From: Marinicella pacifica
Lineage (GTDB): Bacteria > Pseudomonadota > Gammaproteobacteria > Xanthomonadales > Marinicellaceae
Assembly: GCF_014636635.1 (NCBI RefSeq)
Contig: NZ_BMEO01000002.1
Location: forward strand, 1 to 64,000
Length of the DNA: 64,000 nt
Direction of reading: 5' to 3'
Of this stretch, positions 24,830-32,860 are shown piece by piece. The first letter of the stretch is position 1. Each line of letters starts with the position of its first letter. Below the pieces are notes generated by a model. That model made no database searches. It was not told the origin of the DNA and saw nothing but the letters and a program-made list of their open reading frames with translations. The position numbers and the translations under genes were made by a program.

Positions 24830-25234
24830 ATTTCAAACAAATATCTACAATCGTTGATTACAAAAAAATTTAAACTTCGTTATTAGGAGACCTCTTCTCG
24901 TTCCCGATCGCATACTCTAACCACTTTAATGCCACTTCAACGGAGAACGAATACAGCTGTGTTCGTTGCCAAACGCCAGATCTGACAATAAAGAGCATAT
25001 GCTCAGCGACCAGGAGAAGATGATTCAAAAAACCAAAGACACGGAAAAATTAATTCACCAAGACGATAAAAAACACCGTCAGGCGCTTGAAGACCAAGGC
25101 GGTTAATACATTTTCCTGTTAACCATGTAGATTAGCACCACCAGACGCAAGTATTTTTACTTTGGAATGTTTAAAAGCTGTTATTTTATCTGTGGTCTTT
25201 TATAATCAATGGGTTTTAAATTTCATGTGTACTT
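24830..25234. other. Intergenic stretch with a possible 35-codon ORF
   Basis: There is no recognisable gene in these 405 bases. The only coding-like feature is ATG 24999 to TAA 25106, encoding 35 very charged residues (starting MLSDQEKMIQKTKDTEK). The same frame stays open upstream to about 24930 without a clear start, so it could be the remnant of a longer gene. No strong ribosome binding site is visible. I would not annotate it as a gene without expression or conservation evidence. Confidence 0.3.
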
Positions 25235-26560
25235 ATGGATGCCATTCCTTCTGTTGGGTTTTCTATAGAATCAATGCTGCGCGGTCTGTTGGGGCTGTTG
25301 ACCTTGGTTGTCATTGCTTATGCCTTTTCCAGTAACCGAAAAGCCATTAACTGGAAGGTGGTTGGGATTGGCTTAAGTATTCAGATGCTGCTGGCGATTG
25401 GTGTTTTGTTTGTACCCTTTGTTCAGGCGATCTTTGAAGGTATTGGTAGTTTCTTTGTCCATATCATGGAATTCACCAAAGCGGGGACCGCGTTTTTGTT
25501 TCGTTCCTTTGGAACCGGTGAAATTGAATCACCTTTGATTAACTTTGCGGTGATGATTTTACCGACGATTATTTTCTTTTCAGCGCTGACTTCGGTGCTG
25601 TTCTATTTAGGCATTATTCAGAAAATTGTTAAAGGCTTGGCCTGGTTACTGACCAAAGCCTTGCGCATTTCCGGCGCTGAGAGCTTATCGGTGGCGGGCA
25701 ATATTTTCCTGGGTCAAACCGAATCACCGTTAATGATTAAAAAATACCTGGAGAAAATGAATCGCTCTGAAATACTGCTGGTCATGATTGGTGGTATGGC
25801 CACGGTGGCCGGCGGGGTGTTAGCGGCTTACGTAGGTTTTCTCGGCGGCGAGGACAAAGCTCAACAAATTTTTTACGCCAAACATTTATTGGCGGCTTCC
25901 GTTATGGCGGCACCCGGTGCCATTGTAATTGCTAAAATGCTGTATCCACAAACCGAGGAAATTAATTCCAATGTGGAAATTTCTCATGAATCTGTGGGTT
26001 CTAATTTTATTGACGCTTTATCCAACGGTACCACCGAAGGGGTTAATCTGGCCATTAATGTGGGTGCCATGTTGCTGGTATTTTTCGCCTTTCTGGCGAT
26101 GATGAATTTTGGTCTGGCCGCAGTCGGTGATTGGTTCTCTTTGAATGCCTGGATTGCCGAGCATACCCCTTATGAAAACCTGTCGATGGAATTTTTATTG
26201 GGCTATTTATTTTCACCATTGATGTGGCTGATTGGTGTGGCGGTAGAAGACATTACCATGTTAGGGCAGTTATTGGGCGTCAAATTGATTGCCTCTGAAT
26301 TTGTCGGCTATGAACAATTGGCCCGTTTAAAAGACGCCACCACCGGCCTGACCCTGACCTATGATAAATCCATTTTAATGGCCACCTATATGCTCTGCGG
26401 TTTTGCTAACTTTGCCTCCATTGGCATTCAGGTGGGCGGTATCGGCTCACTGGCACCGGGTCAACGCAAAACCTTATCCGCTTTTGGCATCAAAGCCTTA
26501 ATCGGTGGCACCCTGGCTTCTTTACTATCAGCCACCATGGCCGGTATGCTGGTGGGTTAA
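25235..26560 (+). CDS. Concentrative nucleoside transporter (CNT/NupC family)
   Basis: A 441-residue inner-membrane protein with about ten hydrophobic segments. It matches the CNT family, which imports nucleosides with H+ or Na+. Signature regions include SVAGNIFLGQTESPLMIKKY (about residues 151-170), the nucleoside-site GQTE, and the later VEDITMLGQLLGVK and CGFANFASIGIQVGG. The length is near NupC (400) with a longer N-terminus. The coupling ion cannot be read from sequence with certainty. The gene stands alone between a secreted-protein unit and an HNH nuclease gene. Confidence 0.93.
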   Translation: MDAIPSVGFSIESMLRGLLGLLTLVVIAYAFSSNRKAINWKVVGIGLSIQMLLAIGVLFVPFVQAIFEGIGSFFVHIMEFTKAGTAFLFRSFGTGEIESPLINFAVMILPTIIFFSALTSVLFYLGIIQKIVKGLAWLLTKALRISGAESLSVAGNIFLGQTESPLMIKKYLEKMNRSEILLVMIGGMATVAGGVLAAYVGFLGGEDKAQQIFYAKHLLAASVMAAPGAIVIAKMLYPQTEEINSNVEISHESVGSNFIDALSNGTTEGVNLAINVGAMLLVFFAFLAMMNFGLAAVGDWFSLNAWIAEHTPYENLSMEFLLGYLFSPLMWLIGVAVEDITMLGQLLGVKLIASEFVGYEQLARLKDATTGLTLTYDKSILMATYMLCGFANFASIGIQVGGIGSLAPGQRKTLSAFGIKALIGGTLASLLSATMAGMLVG

Positions 26561-26625
26561 AAAATAACATCCAAACTTGATTTTTCCGCTCATCTGGTTT
26601 GTAATGTTATAAACCACCTGTGGAG

Positions 26626-27231
26626 ATGTATATTAACCAGCTTAGCTTCGGGGCGCATCAAACCCTCAGAACTGATGCATCGGGGATGCCACTTGAATGG
26701 CTGAATGCCACGCAAGTGGCTAAATTAATGGCTTTAGACATGGTGCAATACGCCTACGGCACCATCGTTCATCACCTCCACGGCGGCATCAATGCCCGCA
26801 CCGGCATCCAAAGCGAATTCGAAATCCCCGCCATTATCGGCACCAAAGGTTACAACAATCATTTGCACAAACAACTGGCCCATTACGTACCACCACTGAA
26901 CAACCAAACCCTCTTTAAGCGCGATCAGAATATGTGTCTGTATTGTGGCGATGTTTTTCCCAAATACCTGTTGTCTCGTGATCATGTGACCCCCTTGTCA
27001 CAAGGCGGCGCTGATATCTGGCGCAATGTGGTCACCGCCTGCAAACGCTGCAATAACCACAAAGCCGACCGCACCCCCTTGCAATCGAATATGCGCTTAC
27101 TGGCGATTCCTTTTGCACCAAATTACGCCGAATATATTTTCCTGCAAAACAAAAACATCATCGCCGACCAGATGGATTACCTGGTCAACCACTTCCCCAA
27201 AAAATCCCCGTTTCGGAAGTTTAAGGCGTAG
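26626..27231 (+). CDS. HNH endonuclease family protein
   Basis: About 201 residues. The C-terminal half contains a zinc-ribbon HNH nuclease: CLYCG (about residue 103), then RDHVTPLSQGGADIWRNVV (the catalytic His and Asn), and CKRCNNHKADRTP, so all four zinc cysteines are present. The N-terminal 100 residues are a family-specific extension starting MYINQLSFGAH. I chose ATG 26626; a GTG six bases upstream is equally possible, and the GGAG overlaps the start too closely to decide. Relatives are common single-copy gammaproteobacterial genes without known restriction partners. Confidence 0.88.
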   Translation: MYINQLSFGAHQTLRTDASGMPLEWLNATQVAKLMALDMVQYAYGTIVHHLHGGINARTGIQSEFEIPAIIGTKGYNNHLHKQLAHYVPPLNNQTLFKRDQNMCLYCGDVFPKYLLSRDHVTPLSQGGADIWRNVVTACKRCNNHKADRTPLQSNMRLLAIPFAPNYAEYIFLQNKNIIADQMDYLVNHFPKKSPFRKFKA

Positions 27232-27264
27232 GAATTAAAGTACGAAACGATTGTTAGGCATTGG

Positions 27265-27281
27265 GCACCCCCAAGGGGTGC
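27265..27281. other. Small GC-rich hairpin
   Basis: Seven-base stem GCACCCC / GGGGTGC with a 3-base loop, 34 bases after the HNH gene. It has no T-run, so it is a weak candidate for a terminator. Confidence 0.4.
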
Positions 27282-27328
27282 GGCTAAATTAAAACACCAT
27301 TCCCTAAAGACACATTGTCATTTTTTCC

Positions 27329-27392
27329 GTCTTCTGTCCTCTGTCTTCTGTCCTCTGTCTTCTGTCCTCTGTCTTCTGTCCTCTGTCCTCTG
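27329..27392. repeat. Tandem repeat, four 14-bp units
   Basis: The 14-mer GTCTTCTGTCCTCT is repeated four times head to tail (27329-27384), followed by a partial unit. It is a pyrimidine-rich microsatellite-like tract directly before the stop codon of the regulator gene on the opposite strand. Its copy number may vary between strains. Confidence 0.9.
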
Positions 27393-27396
27393 GATC

Positions 27397-28620
27397 TCAG
27401 GGCTCTATTCCTAATTTCTTGATTTTGTATCGCAGTGCTCTGAAGCTTATGCCCAGTAATTCCGCCGCCTTGGTCTTATTATTGTTGGTTTTGGCCAAAG
27501 CATTATTGATTTCGCGGATTTCGATGTCTTCGATGTATTTTTCGAGGTTTCGTGTACCGTCGAGATGAGGCTGAAAGCCGGTGTTGTCCAATTCTATATC
27601 GTCTTCACGAATCAGTTGGTTTTCACAATTAATCGCGGCTTTCGAGAGTATTAAATCCAGCTCTTTTAAATTCCCCGGAAAATCGTAGGAACGTAATTTT
27701 GCCATGGCACCGGGGTGTAACTTACAGGGTACCTTCTGCCATTTTTTGGCCAGACTTTCCAGACGAGATTCACATATTGCCGATAATTGTTGTTTGAGTA
27801 ATAAAAGCGGCTTGGTTTCAATCTCACCCACGGCCAAATAACGCAGCAAGGTTTTTTTAATTCCCAGAGAATGCTTAAACTCTTCAGGAGACCAGTTGGT
27901 GGTCACCAGAATATGGGGTTCATGGCTGAGGGTTTTCAGCTGTTTCAGCAGATATGTTTGTTGTTCAGTACTCAGGATTTCCATATTGGCATAAACCCAG
28001 GTGCCGCTGTTATCCGGTATTAAATCAACATCTTCTTGCTCACAATCAATAAACGTAATGGGTTTATCATGCTGACGGCTGTTTTTATGAATCAAATGGG
28101 CCAGTTCTTCTTTCCAGCTGCCCAGTTGCCCAAAAATCAGGGTTGGCACCCCGCTTTCAGCGTATTTAAGAACCTGACTGTTGAGTGAGTCAAAATAAGG
28201 CACTTGGGCATCCAGAAGGTGTTGCGGTTGATCGACTTTTTGAGGTTGATTCAACTGCAAACCGGTGATCACCAGATTGCGCAACGTTTCCAGGCTGATG
28301 GGCTTGGTGATAAAATCATAGGCACCGCGTTTTAAGGTGTCCACCGCATGGTTGATGGTGCCAAAAGCGGTAATCACCGCAATCGGCATTTGTGGATGGT
28401 GCTCCTGCGTAAAAGCCACCAAATCACTGCCCAGGCCATCGGGTAATTTAAAATCGGTTAAGCACAGGTGAAAGCTGTATTTGGATAATTGATATTTGGC
28501 GGCGCCGACACTTTCTGCTTTAAAAACACTGAAACCCATCCGGGTTAATGAAATATCCAGTAATTGCAGAATATCGGGCTCATCATCCACCACCAGAATA
28601 CGTTTTTTGGCGTTATTCAT
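27397..28620 (-). CDS. PilR-like response regulator with degenerate AAA+ domain
   Basis: A 407-residue NtrC-family protein. The receiver domain is intact: VVDDEPD, a phosphoacceptor Asp in LTDFKLPDG (about residue 56), Thr in VITAFGT and Lys in FITKPIS. The central AAA+ region is degenerate. The Walker A position reads FGQLGSWKEELA, Walker B is not recognisable, and the sigma-54-contacting GAFTGA loop is absent. The C-terminal Fis-type helix-turn-helix is well conserved (KAAELLGISFRALRYKIKKLG) and close to PilR. It should bind DNA and sense phosphorylation but is unlikely to activate sigma-54. It is last in a four-gene overlapping operon; the start overlaps the exonuclease stop by ATGA. Confidence 0.88.
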   Translation of the reverse strand: MNNAKKRILVVDDEPDILQLLDISLTRMGFSVFKAESVGAAKYQLSKYSFHLCLTDFKLPDGLGSDLVAFTQEHHPQMPIAVITAFGTINHAVDTLKRGAYDFITKPISLETLRNLVITGLQLNQPQKVDQPQHLLDAQVPYFDSLNSQVLKYAESGVPTLIFGQLGSWKEELAHLIHKNSRQHDKPITFIDCEQEDVDLIPDNSGTWVYANMEILSTEQQTYLLKQLKTLSHEPHILVTTNWSPEEFKHSLGIKKTLLRYLAVGEIETKPLLLLKQQLSAICESRLESLAKKWQKVPCKLHPGAMAKLRSYDFPGNLKELDLILSKAAINCENQLIREDDIELDNTGFQPHLDGTRNLEKYIEDIEIREINNALAKTNNNKTKAAELLGISFRALRYKIKKLGIEP

Positions 28621-29525
28621 AAGGCAGCGGCCGTCAAAAGTTCGCGGCGCAAAAAAGGCCCAAAATTCATGTCTTCAATAAATGTCTGCATGGCTCCCTC
28701 GTCAACATTTTGTCGTTTTATTATAGCACCATTGGGCAAAGGCACATCAAGCACTATTTGTGCCAGTAATTTCGAGATGCGGGCATCCTCCTGGTGTTGT
28801 TTGATTTTTTGCATGCAAGACTTGGCGCCTCGAATAGACAGGAATTCAATCTGGCGATAATCATTCAATAAATGCTCTAAATCTTCGAAATGGTGCAGAA
28901 GAATTTGTGCTGTCTTTGGCCCCACGCCTTTGACACCGGGAATATTGTCCGCCTGATCACCGGCCAACGCCAAAAAATCAATGATTTGTTCAGGTTTAAC
29001 ACCAAATTTATCCGTTATGGCATCATAGCTTAAGGGTTTTGATTTACCGTAATCCCACCACCAGTCATCGGGACGGATTAATTGCGCCAAATCCTTATCG
29101 GCACTCACCACACAAACTTTATGGCCGGCATCGGCGTGTTTTTTATGCAAACTGCCAATGAGATCATCGGCTTCATAATGATGGTCTTTGAATGTTGAAA
29201 TACCCAGCAATTCGGCCACTTGCCGGCAATAGACAAATTGTTTTTTTAGTTCCTCAGGCGCCGGGTCTCGGTTGGCTTTGTAAGGCGGATAAATCTCATT
29301 GCGAAAAGAACTGGCCAGGGATTCATCAAAAGCCACCGCAATATGTCTGGCCCGGGTTTGTTTTAAAAACCGAATGAGAAACCGGGCAAAACCGTACACC
29401 GCATGCACAGCTTCGTTACGACGGTTAAACCATTCCGGCTTGAGCGCATAATAACTGCGAAACACAAACACACTGGCATCAATCAGAAAAACCGGTTTAT
29501 CCTGTGTTTCGCGCTCTGAACTCAT
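28617..29525 (-). CDS. 5'-3' exonuclease / flap endonuclease-like protein
   Basis: A 302-residue stand-alone homologue of the DNA polymerase I 5'-3' exonuclease domain (Xni/ExoIX-like). It shows metal-binding acidic motifs: LIDASVFVFRSYYAL, AVAFDES, HYEADDLIGSL, VSADKDLAQL, and the helix-3-turn region ALAGDQADNIPGVKGVGPK. This class cleaves flaps and 5' single-stranded branches during repair and Okazaki-fragment processing. It lies three bases after the sulfurylase gene and overlaps the regulator gene. Its place in a sulfur-related operon is odd and may be only polycistronic convenience. Confidence 0.9.
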   Translation of the reverse strand: MSSERETQDKPVFLIDASVFVFRSYYALKPEWFNRRNEAVHAVYGFARFLIRFLKQTRARHIAVAFDESLASSFRNEIYPPYKANRDPAPEELKKQFVYCRQVAELLGISTFKDHHYEADDLIGSLHKKHADAGHKVCVVSADKDLAQLIRPDDWWWDYGKSKPLSYDAITDKFGVKPEQIIDFLALAGDQADNIPGVKGVGPKTAQILLHHFEDLEHLLNDYRQIEFLSIRGAKSCMQKIKQHQEDARISKLLAQIVLDVPLPNGAIIKRQNVDEGAMQTFIEDMNFGPFLRRELLTAAAL

Positions 29526-29528
29526 GTT

Positions 29529-31238
29529 TTAACCAATCAAGCCCATGGCTTCCAGTTTTAACACAATTTGTTGGGTCGCCTGATCCGGGGAATAGTCCAG
29601 GGTATCAATTTCAAGCTCGGGATTCTGCGGCGCTTCATACGGATCGCTGATACCGGTAAATTCTTTAATCAGACCCTGACGGGCTTTGGCATACAGGCCT
29701 TTGCGATCTCGGCGTTCGCATTCTTCGAGCGGTGTGGACACATGCACCTCCAAAAAACCACCCACCGGTTCAATCATTTCCCTGACTTCAGCACGGGTTT
29801 GTGTATAGGGCGCAATCGGTGCACAAATCGCTACACCGCCGTTTTTGGTGATTTCACTGGCCACAAAACCAATGCGCAGCACATTGATGTTGCGGTGTTC
29901 TTTAGAAAAACCCAGTTCACTGGACAGGTTTTTGCGCACGATATCCCCGTCCAGTAAAGTCACCGGCCGGTTAATCATTTCCATCAGTTTAACCCGTAAG
30001 GCATTGGCTATGGTGGACTTGCCGGAGCCGGATAAACCGGTGAAAAACACAGTAAAACCCTGGCGGTTGCGCGGTGGATAGCTTTTGCGCAATTCATTCA
30101 CCACTTCGGGATAAGAAAACCACTCAGGGATATCCAGCCCCTCACGTAAACGGCGACGTAATTCAGTGCCGGAAATCATCAGTGTTTTTTCGTTGTCTTC
30201 CACTTCAGAGACCGGAATGTACTGAGCTTTGTCTTGCGAATAGACCATCATTTCAAACTCAACCATCTCGATGCCAAGTTCTTTTTGATGTTTTTGCAGT
30301 AATTCCTGAGCTTCATAAGGACCGTAAAAGGGTTTGCCGTTACTGTCTTCACCGGGACCTGCATGATCGCGACCCACGATAAAGTGACTGCAGCCGTAAT
30401 TTTTACGAATAATGGCATGCCACAAAGCTTCACGTGGCCCACCCATGCGCATGGCTAAAGGCAAGAGGGATAAGGCGGTGGTGCGTTCAGGAAAACGCTC
30501 AAGCAAATGTTCATAGCAACGCACCCGGGTAAAGTGATCAATATCACCGGGCTTAGTCATACCCACCACCGGCTGAATCAGTAAATTAGCTTCTGCCCGT
30601 TGAGCGGCGCGAAAGGTAAGTTCCTGGTGTGCACGATGCATTGGATTACGGGTCTGGAAAGCCACCACCCGGCCCCAACCCAGCTTGTTAAATTTATTTC
30701 GGATTTCTGCCGGTGTATGACGGTGTTGCTGGTAGTCGTAATGGGTCGGTAATTGCAACCCCAATAATTCACCGCCCAAGTAAAAATCACCGGCCTGGTT
30801 AAACAGATAATTGACGGCCGGGTGCTTAGTATCCGTGGTACCGAAAACCGCTTGCGCTTCAGCTTGTTTGTCCGCTTGCCAGACATCTTCGACTTTTAAA
30901 ATAGCCAGCACCACGCCTTCTTCGTCGCGTAAGGTTAATTGGCCGGCTTTTTGCGCCGCCTCGGCGGTGGCCTCATCCACATCCAGAGTGACCGGCATGG
31001 GCCATAATAAGCCATTGGCCAGACGCATGTCTTTTAACACTGATTGGTAATCAGCCTTGTTCATAAAACCACGTAAGGGTGAGAAGGCACCATTCAGCAA
31101 TAATTCTATGTCACAGGTCTGACGCGGGGTTAAGTCCCAATCAGGCAATTCATTGGCTATTTTCTGGCGTTCAGATTTTTGTTCTTCAGTGGGCAATAAA
31201 TCGACTAACTCGCCACCATGGGGTTGGTTAATACTCAT
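29529..31238 (-). CDS. Bifunctional sulfate adenylyltransferase/APS kinase
   Basis: A 569-residue fusion. Residues 1-390 are a dissimilatory/archaeal-type single-chain ATP sulfurylase with QTRNPMHRAHQEL (the HxxH nucleotide site) and IVGRDHAGPGED. Residues 391-569 are an APS kinase with P-loop GLSGSGKSTIA and ENGGVAICAPIAPYT-like blocks. Together they convert sulfate and ATP to APS and then PAPS for sulfate assimilation or sulfation. This replaces the cysD/cysN/cysC system. The start codon overlaps the stop of the TyrR-like gene by ATGA, so they are co-transcribed. Confidence 0.95.
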   Translation of the reverse strand: MSINQPHGGELVDLLPTEEQKSERQKIANELPDWDLTPRQTCDIELLLNGAFSPLRGFMNKADYQSVLKDMRLANGLLWPMPVTLDVDEATAEAAQKAGQLTLRDEEGVVLAILKVEDVWQADKQAEAQAVFGTTDTKHPAVNYLFNQAGDFYLGGELLGLQLPTHYDYQQHRHTPAEIRNKFNKLGWGRVVAFQTRNPMHRAHQELTFRAAQRAEANLLIQPVVGMTKPGDIDHFTRVRCYEHLLERFPERTTALSLLPLAMRMGGPREALWHAIIRKNYGCSHFIVGRDHAGPGEDSNGKPFYGPYEAQELLQKHQKELGIEMVEFEMMVYSQDKAQYIPVSEVEDNEKTLMISGTELRRRLREGLDIPEWFSYPEVVNELRKSYPPRNRQGFTVFFTGLSGSGKSTIANALRVKLMEMINRPVTLLDGDIVRKNLSSELGFSKEHRNINVLRIGFVASEITKNGGVAICAPIAPYTQTRAEVREMIEPVGGFLEVHVSTPLEECERRDRKGLYAKARQGLIKEFTGISDPYEAPQNPELEIDTLDYSPDQATQQIVLKLEAMGLIG

Positions 31239-32707
31239 AAGGATTGTCCTAATTTTAAATTGTGTTTTTTAATTTTCTGCGCCACTGTGGTGTGCGACAC
31301 CCCCAGTTGGCGCGCTAATTTCCGGGTGGAGGGGTATTTTTGGTACCAATGTTGCATAAATTGTTTTTCAAATTCATCCACCGCTTCTTGTAAGGTTAAT
31401 TGTTCTAAATCCGTTGACAGACTCACCGCACCGTCCAAATCCAGATCAGTGGCGGTTATTTCACCGCTGCGATTGACCATCACCGCTTTATACAAACATT
31501 GTCTTAACTGACTGACATTGCCGGGCCAGTAATAACGTTTCATCTTCATCAGCGCATCATCATGCAAAACAGTCTGGCCACCGATATCCTGATTCATATG
31601 CTGTAAGAAGTATAACGCCAACGGTTCAATATCAGCCACCCTTTCCCGAAGGGGCAGTACATTTAAGCGCAACACATTAATTAACTCAATCCAACGGGCA
31701 TTCATCTGCCCAGATTCCTGATAAAAGCCCAGGCGTTTGCTGGATGAGGTCATAATTCGCGGGGTGTTGTCCGTGGCTTGGTTAAAATATCGCCATAATT
31801 TTTGCTGCACATGTGAAGGCATGTATTCCACATGAGAAAAAAACACGGTCCCTTCTCGATTGAGATTGAGTACGCCGGGGCGATTATGGCGACCAAATAA
31901 TAATTGTTCCATAGGCTCAGCTTTCATTGCCTGACAATCAATCACGGTGAACATATGGTGTCCGCGATCACTTAAGCTGTGACAGACATGGGCCAACAAG
32001 GTCTTACCGGTGCCGGCTTCACCAACGATATTAATCGGCGCATCGACCGTTGCCACACGTTTGGCTTTTTGCACTGTTTGCGCAAAAGACTCTGAAGTGT
32101 AAACCAAATTTTTTAAACCATCAATTTGTTCGCCCTGCACCACATAACTGCTGGCCTGAATTTTTTCGTGGTCACGAAACAGCAGCATCGCCGCCACCGG
32201 TTTATCACCGGCCGCTTTAATTGATTGCACTTCCAATAAAAGGGTACCGCCGGTGGTTTCAATATTCACCGGCAATTTGGATTCTGCAGCAGCATTGAGT
32301 TTATCCTGCCACCCCGGTTGGGTGAACAGGGTTTGCATGGACACCGGCTTGTCACGGTGTAAAGTAATACCAAAACGTTGCTCAGCGGCACTGTTGGCAT
32401 AGGCAATTTGTCCTTTACTGTTAACACCCAAGACTGGGTCCGGCATCACCTGCATCAGGGAAGCCAGCATTTGCTGGGTGGCCACGCCGGGTAACACATC
32501 AATCTGATTCACCCATTTGACACCCGGGACACGCATAATCTGACTGGCCAGTGTGCCTTGTGTCGTCTTGTCTAATTCTTGCGTTTGCAAATAGATTTTG
32601 CCATCCTCAACCTCGAGTTTTTTTAAATCCGCCTGCTGCTGTTTAATTAAAGCCAGAATATCGTCGGTGATGCCGAGTTTGTTTTCGGTTGTGATGGCTA
32701 ATTTCAT
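31235..32707 (-). CDS. tyrR: TyrR-like transcriptional regulator
   Basis: A 490-residue regulator with TyrR architecture: an N-terminal ACT-like domain (residues 1-70), a PAS domain (about 78-190), and a central AAA+ module with Walker A GEAGTGKT (about 228) but no GAFTGA loop, as in E. coli TyrR. The C-terminal helix-turn-helix is STRKLARQLGVSHTTVAQKI. TyrR senses aromatic amino acids and ATP and controls aromatic transport and biosynthesis at TGTAAA-N6-TTTACA boxes. A matching box lies 70 bases upstream of this gene. It leads an operon with sulfurylase, exonuclease and a PilR-like regulator. Ligand identity is unproven. Confidence 0.85.
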   Translation of the reverse strand: MKLAITTENKLGITDDILALIKQQQADLKKLEVEDGKIYLQTQELDKTTQGTLASQIMRVPGVKWVNQIDVLPGVATQQMLASLMQVMPDPVLGVNSKGQIAYANSAAEQRFGITLHRDKPVSMQTLFTQPGWQDKLNAAAESKLPVNIETTGGTLLLEVQSIKAAGDKPVAAMLLFRDHEKIQASSYVVQGEQIDGLKNLVYTSESFAQTVQKAKRVATVDAPINIVGEAGTGKTLLAHVCHSLSDRGHHMFTVIDCQAMKAEPMEQLLFGRHNRPGVLNLNREGTVFFSHVEYMPSHVQQKLWRYFNQATDNTPRIMTSSSKRLGFYQESGQMNARWIELINVLRLNVLPLRERVADIEPLALYFLQHMNQDIGGQTVLHDDALMKMKRYYWPGNVSQLRQCLYKAVMVNRSGEITATDLDLDGAVSLSTDLEQLTLQEAVDEFEKQFMQHWYQKYPSTRKLARQLGVSHTTVAQKIKKHNLKLGQSL

Positions 32708-32776
32708 GGTGTATTGTTTTTCTTACAATCTATATGTTATTTTAATTCAATGATTTAAGATAATTATTACAATTAT

Positions 32777-32794
32777 TGTAAAAATTTTTTTACG
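32777..32794. promoter_or_regulatory. Putative TyrR box
   Basis: TGTAAA at 32777-32782, six bases, then TTTACG at 32789-32794: 11 of 12 defined positions match the E. coli TyrR box TGTAAA-N6-TTTACA. A second dyad, TTACAA/TTGTAA (32767-32781), partly overlaps it. The site lies in the shared intergenic region between the tyrR-like gene and the methionine gamma-lyase gene, so it could serve both autoregulation and lyase control. Confidence 0.65.
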
Positions 32795-32860
32795 CATTTT
32801 AACTTGGCCGGACAGGACTCTCAAGCTATAATTTTATTATCCAAATTCAGTATGGTTGCT

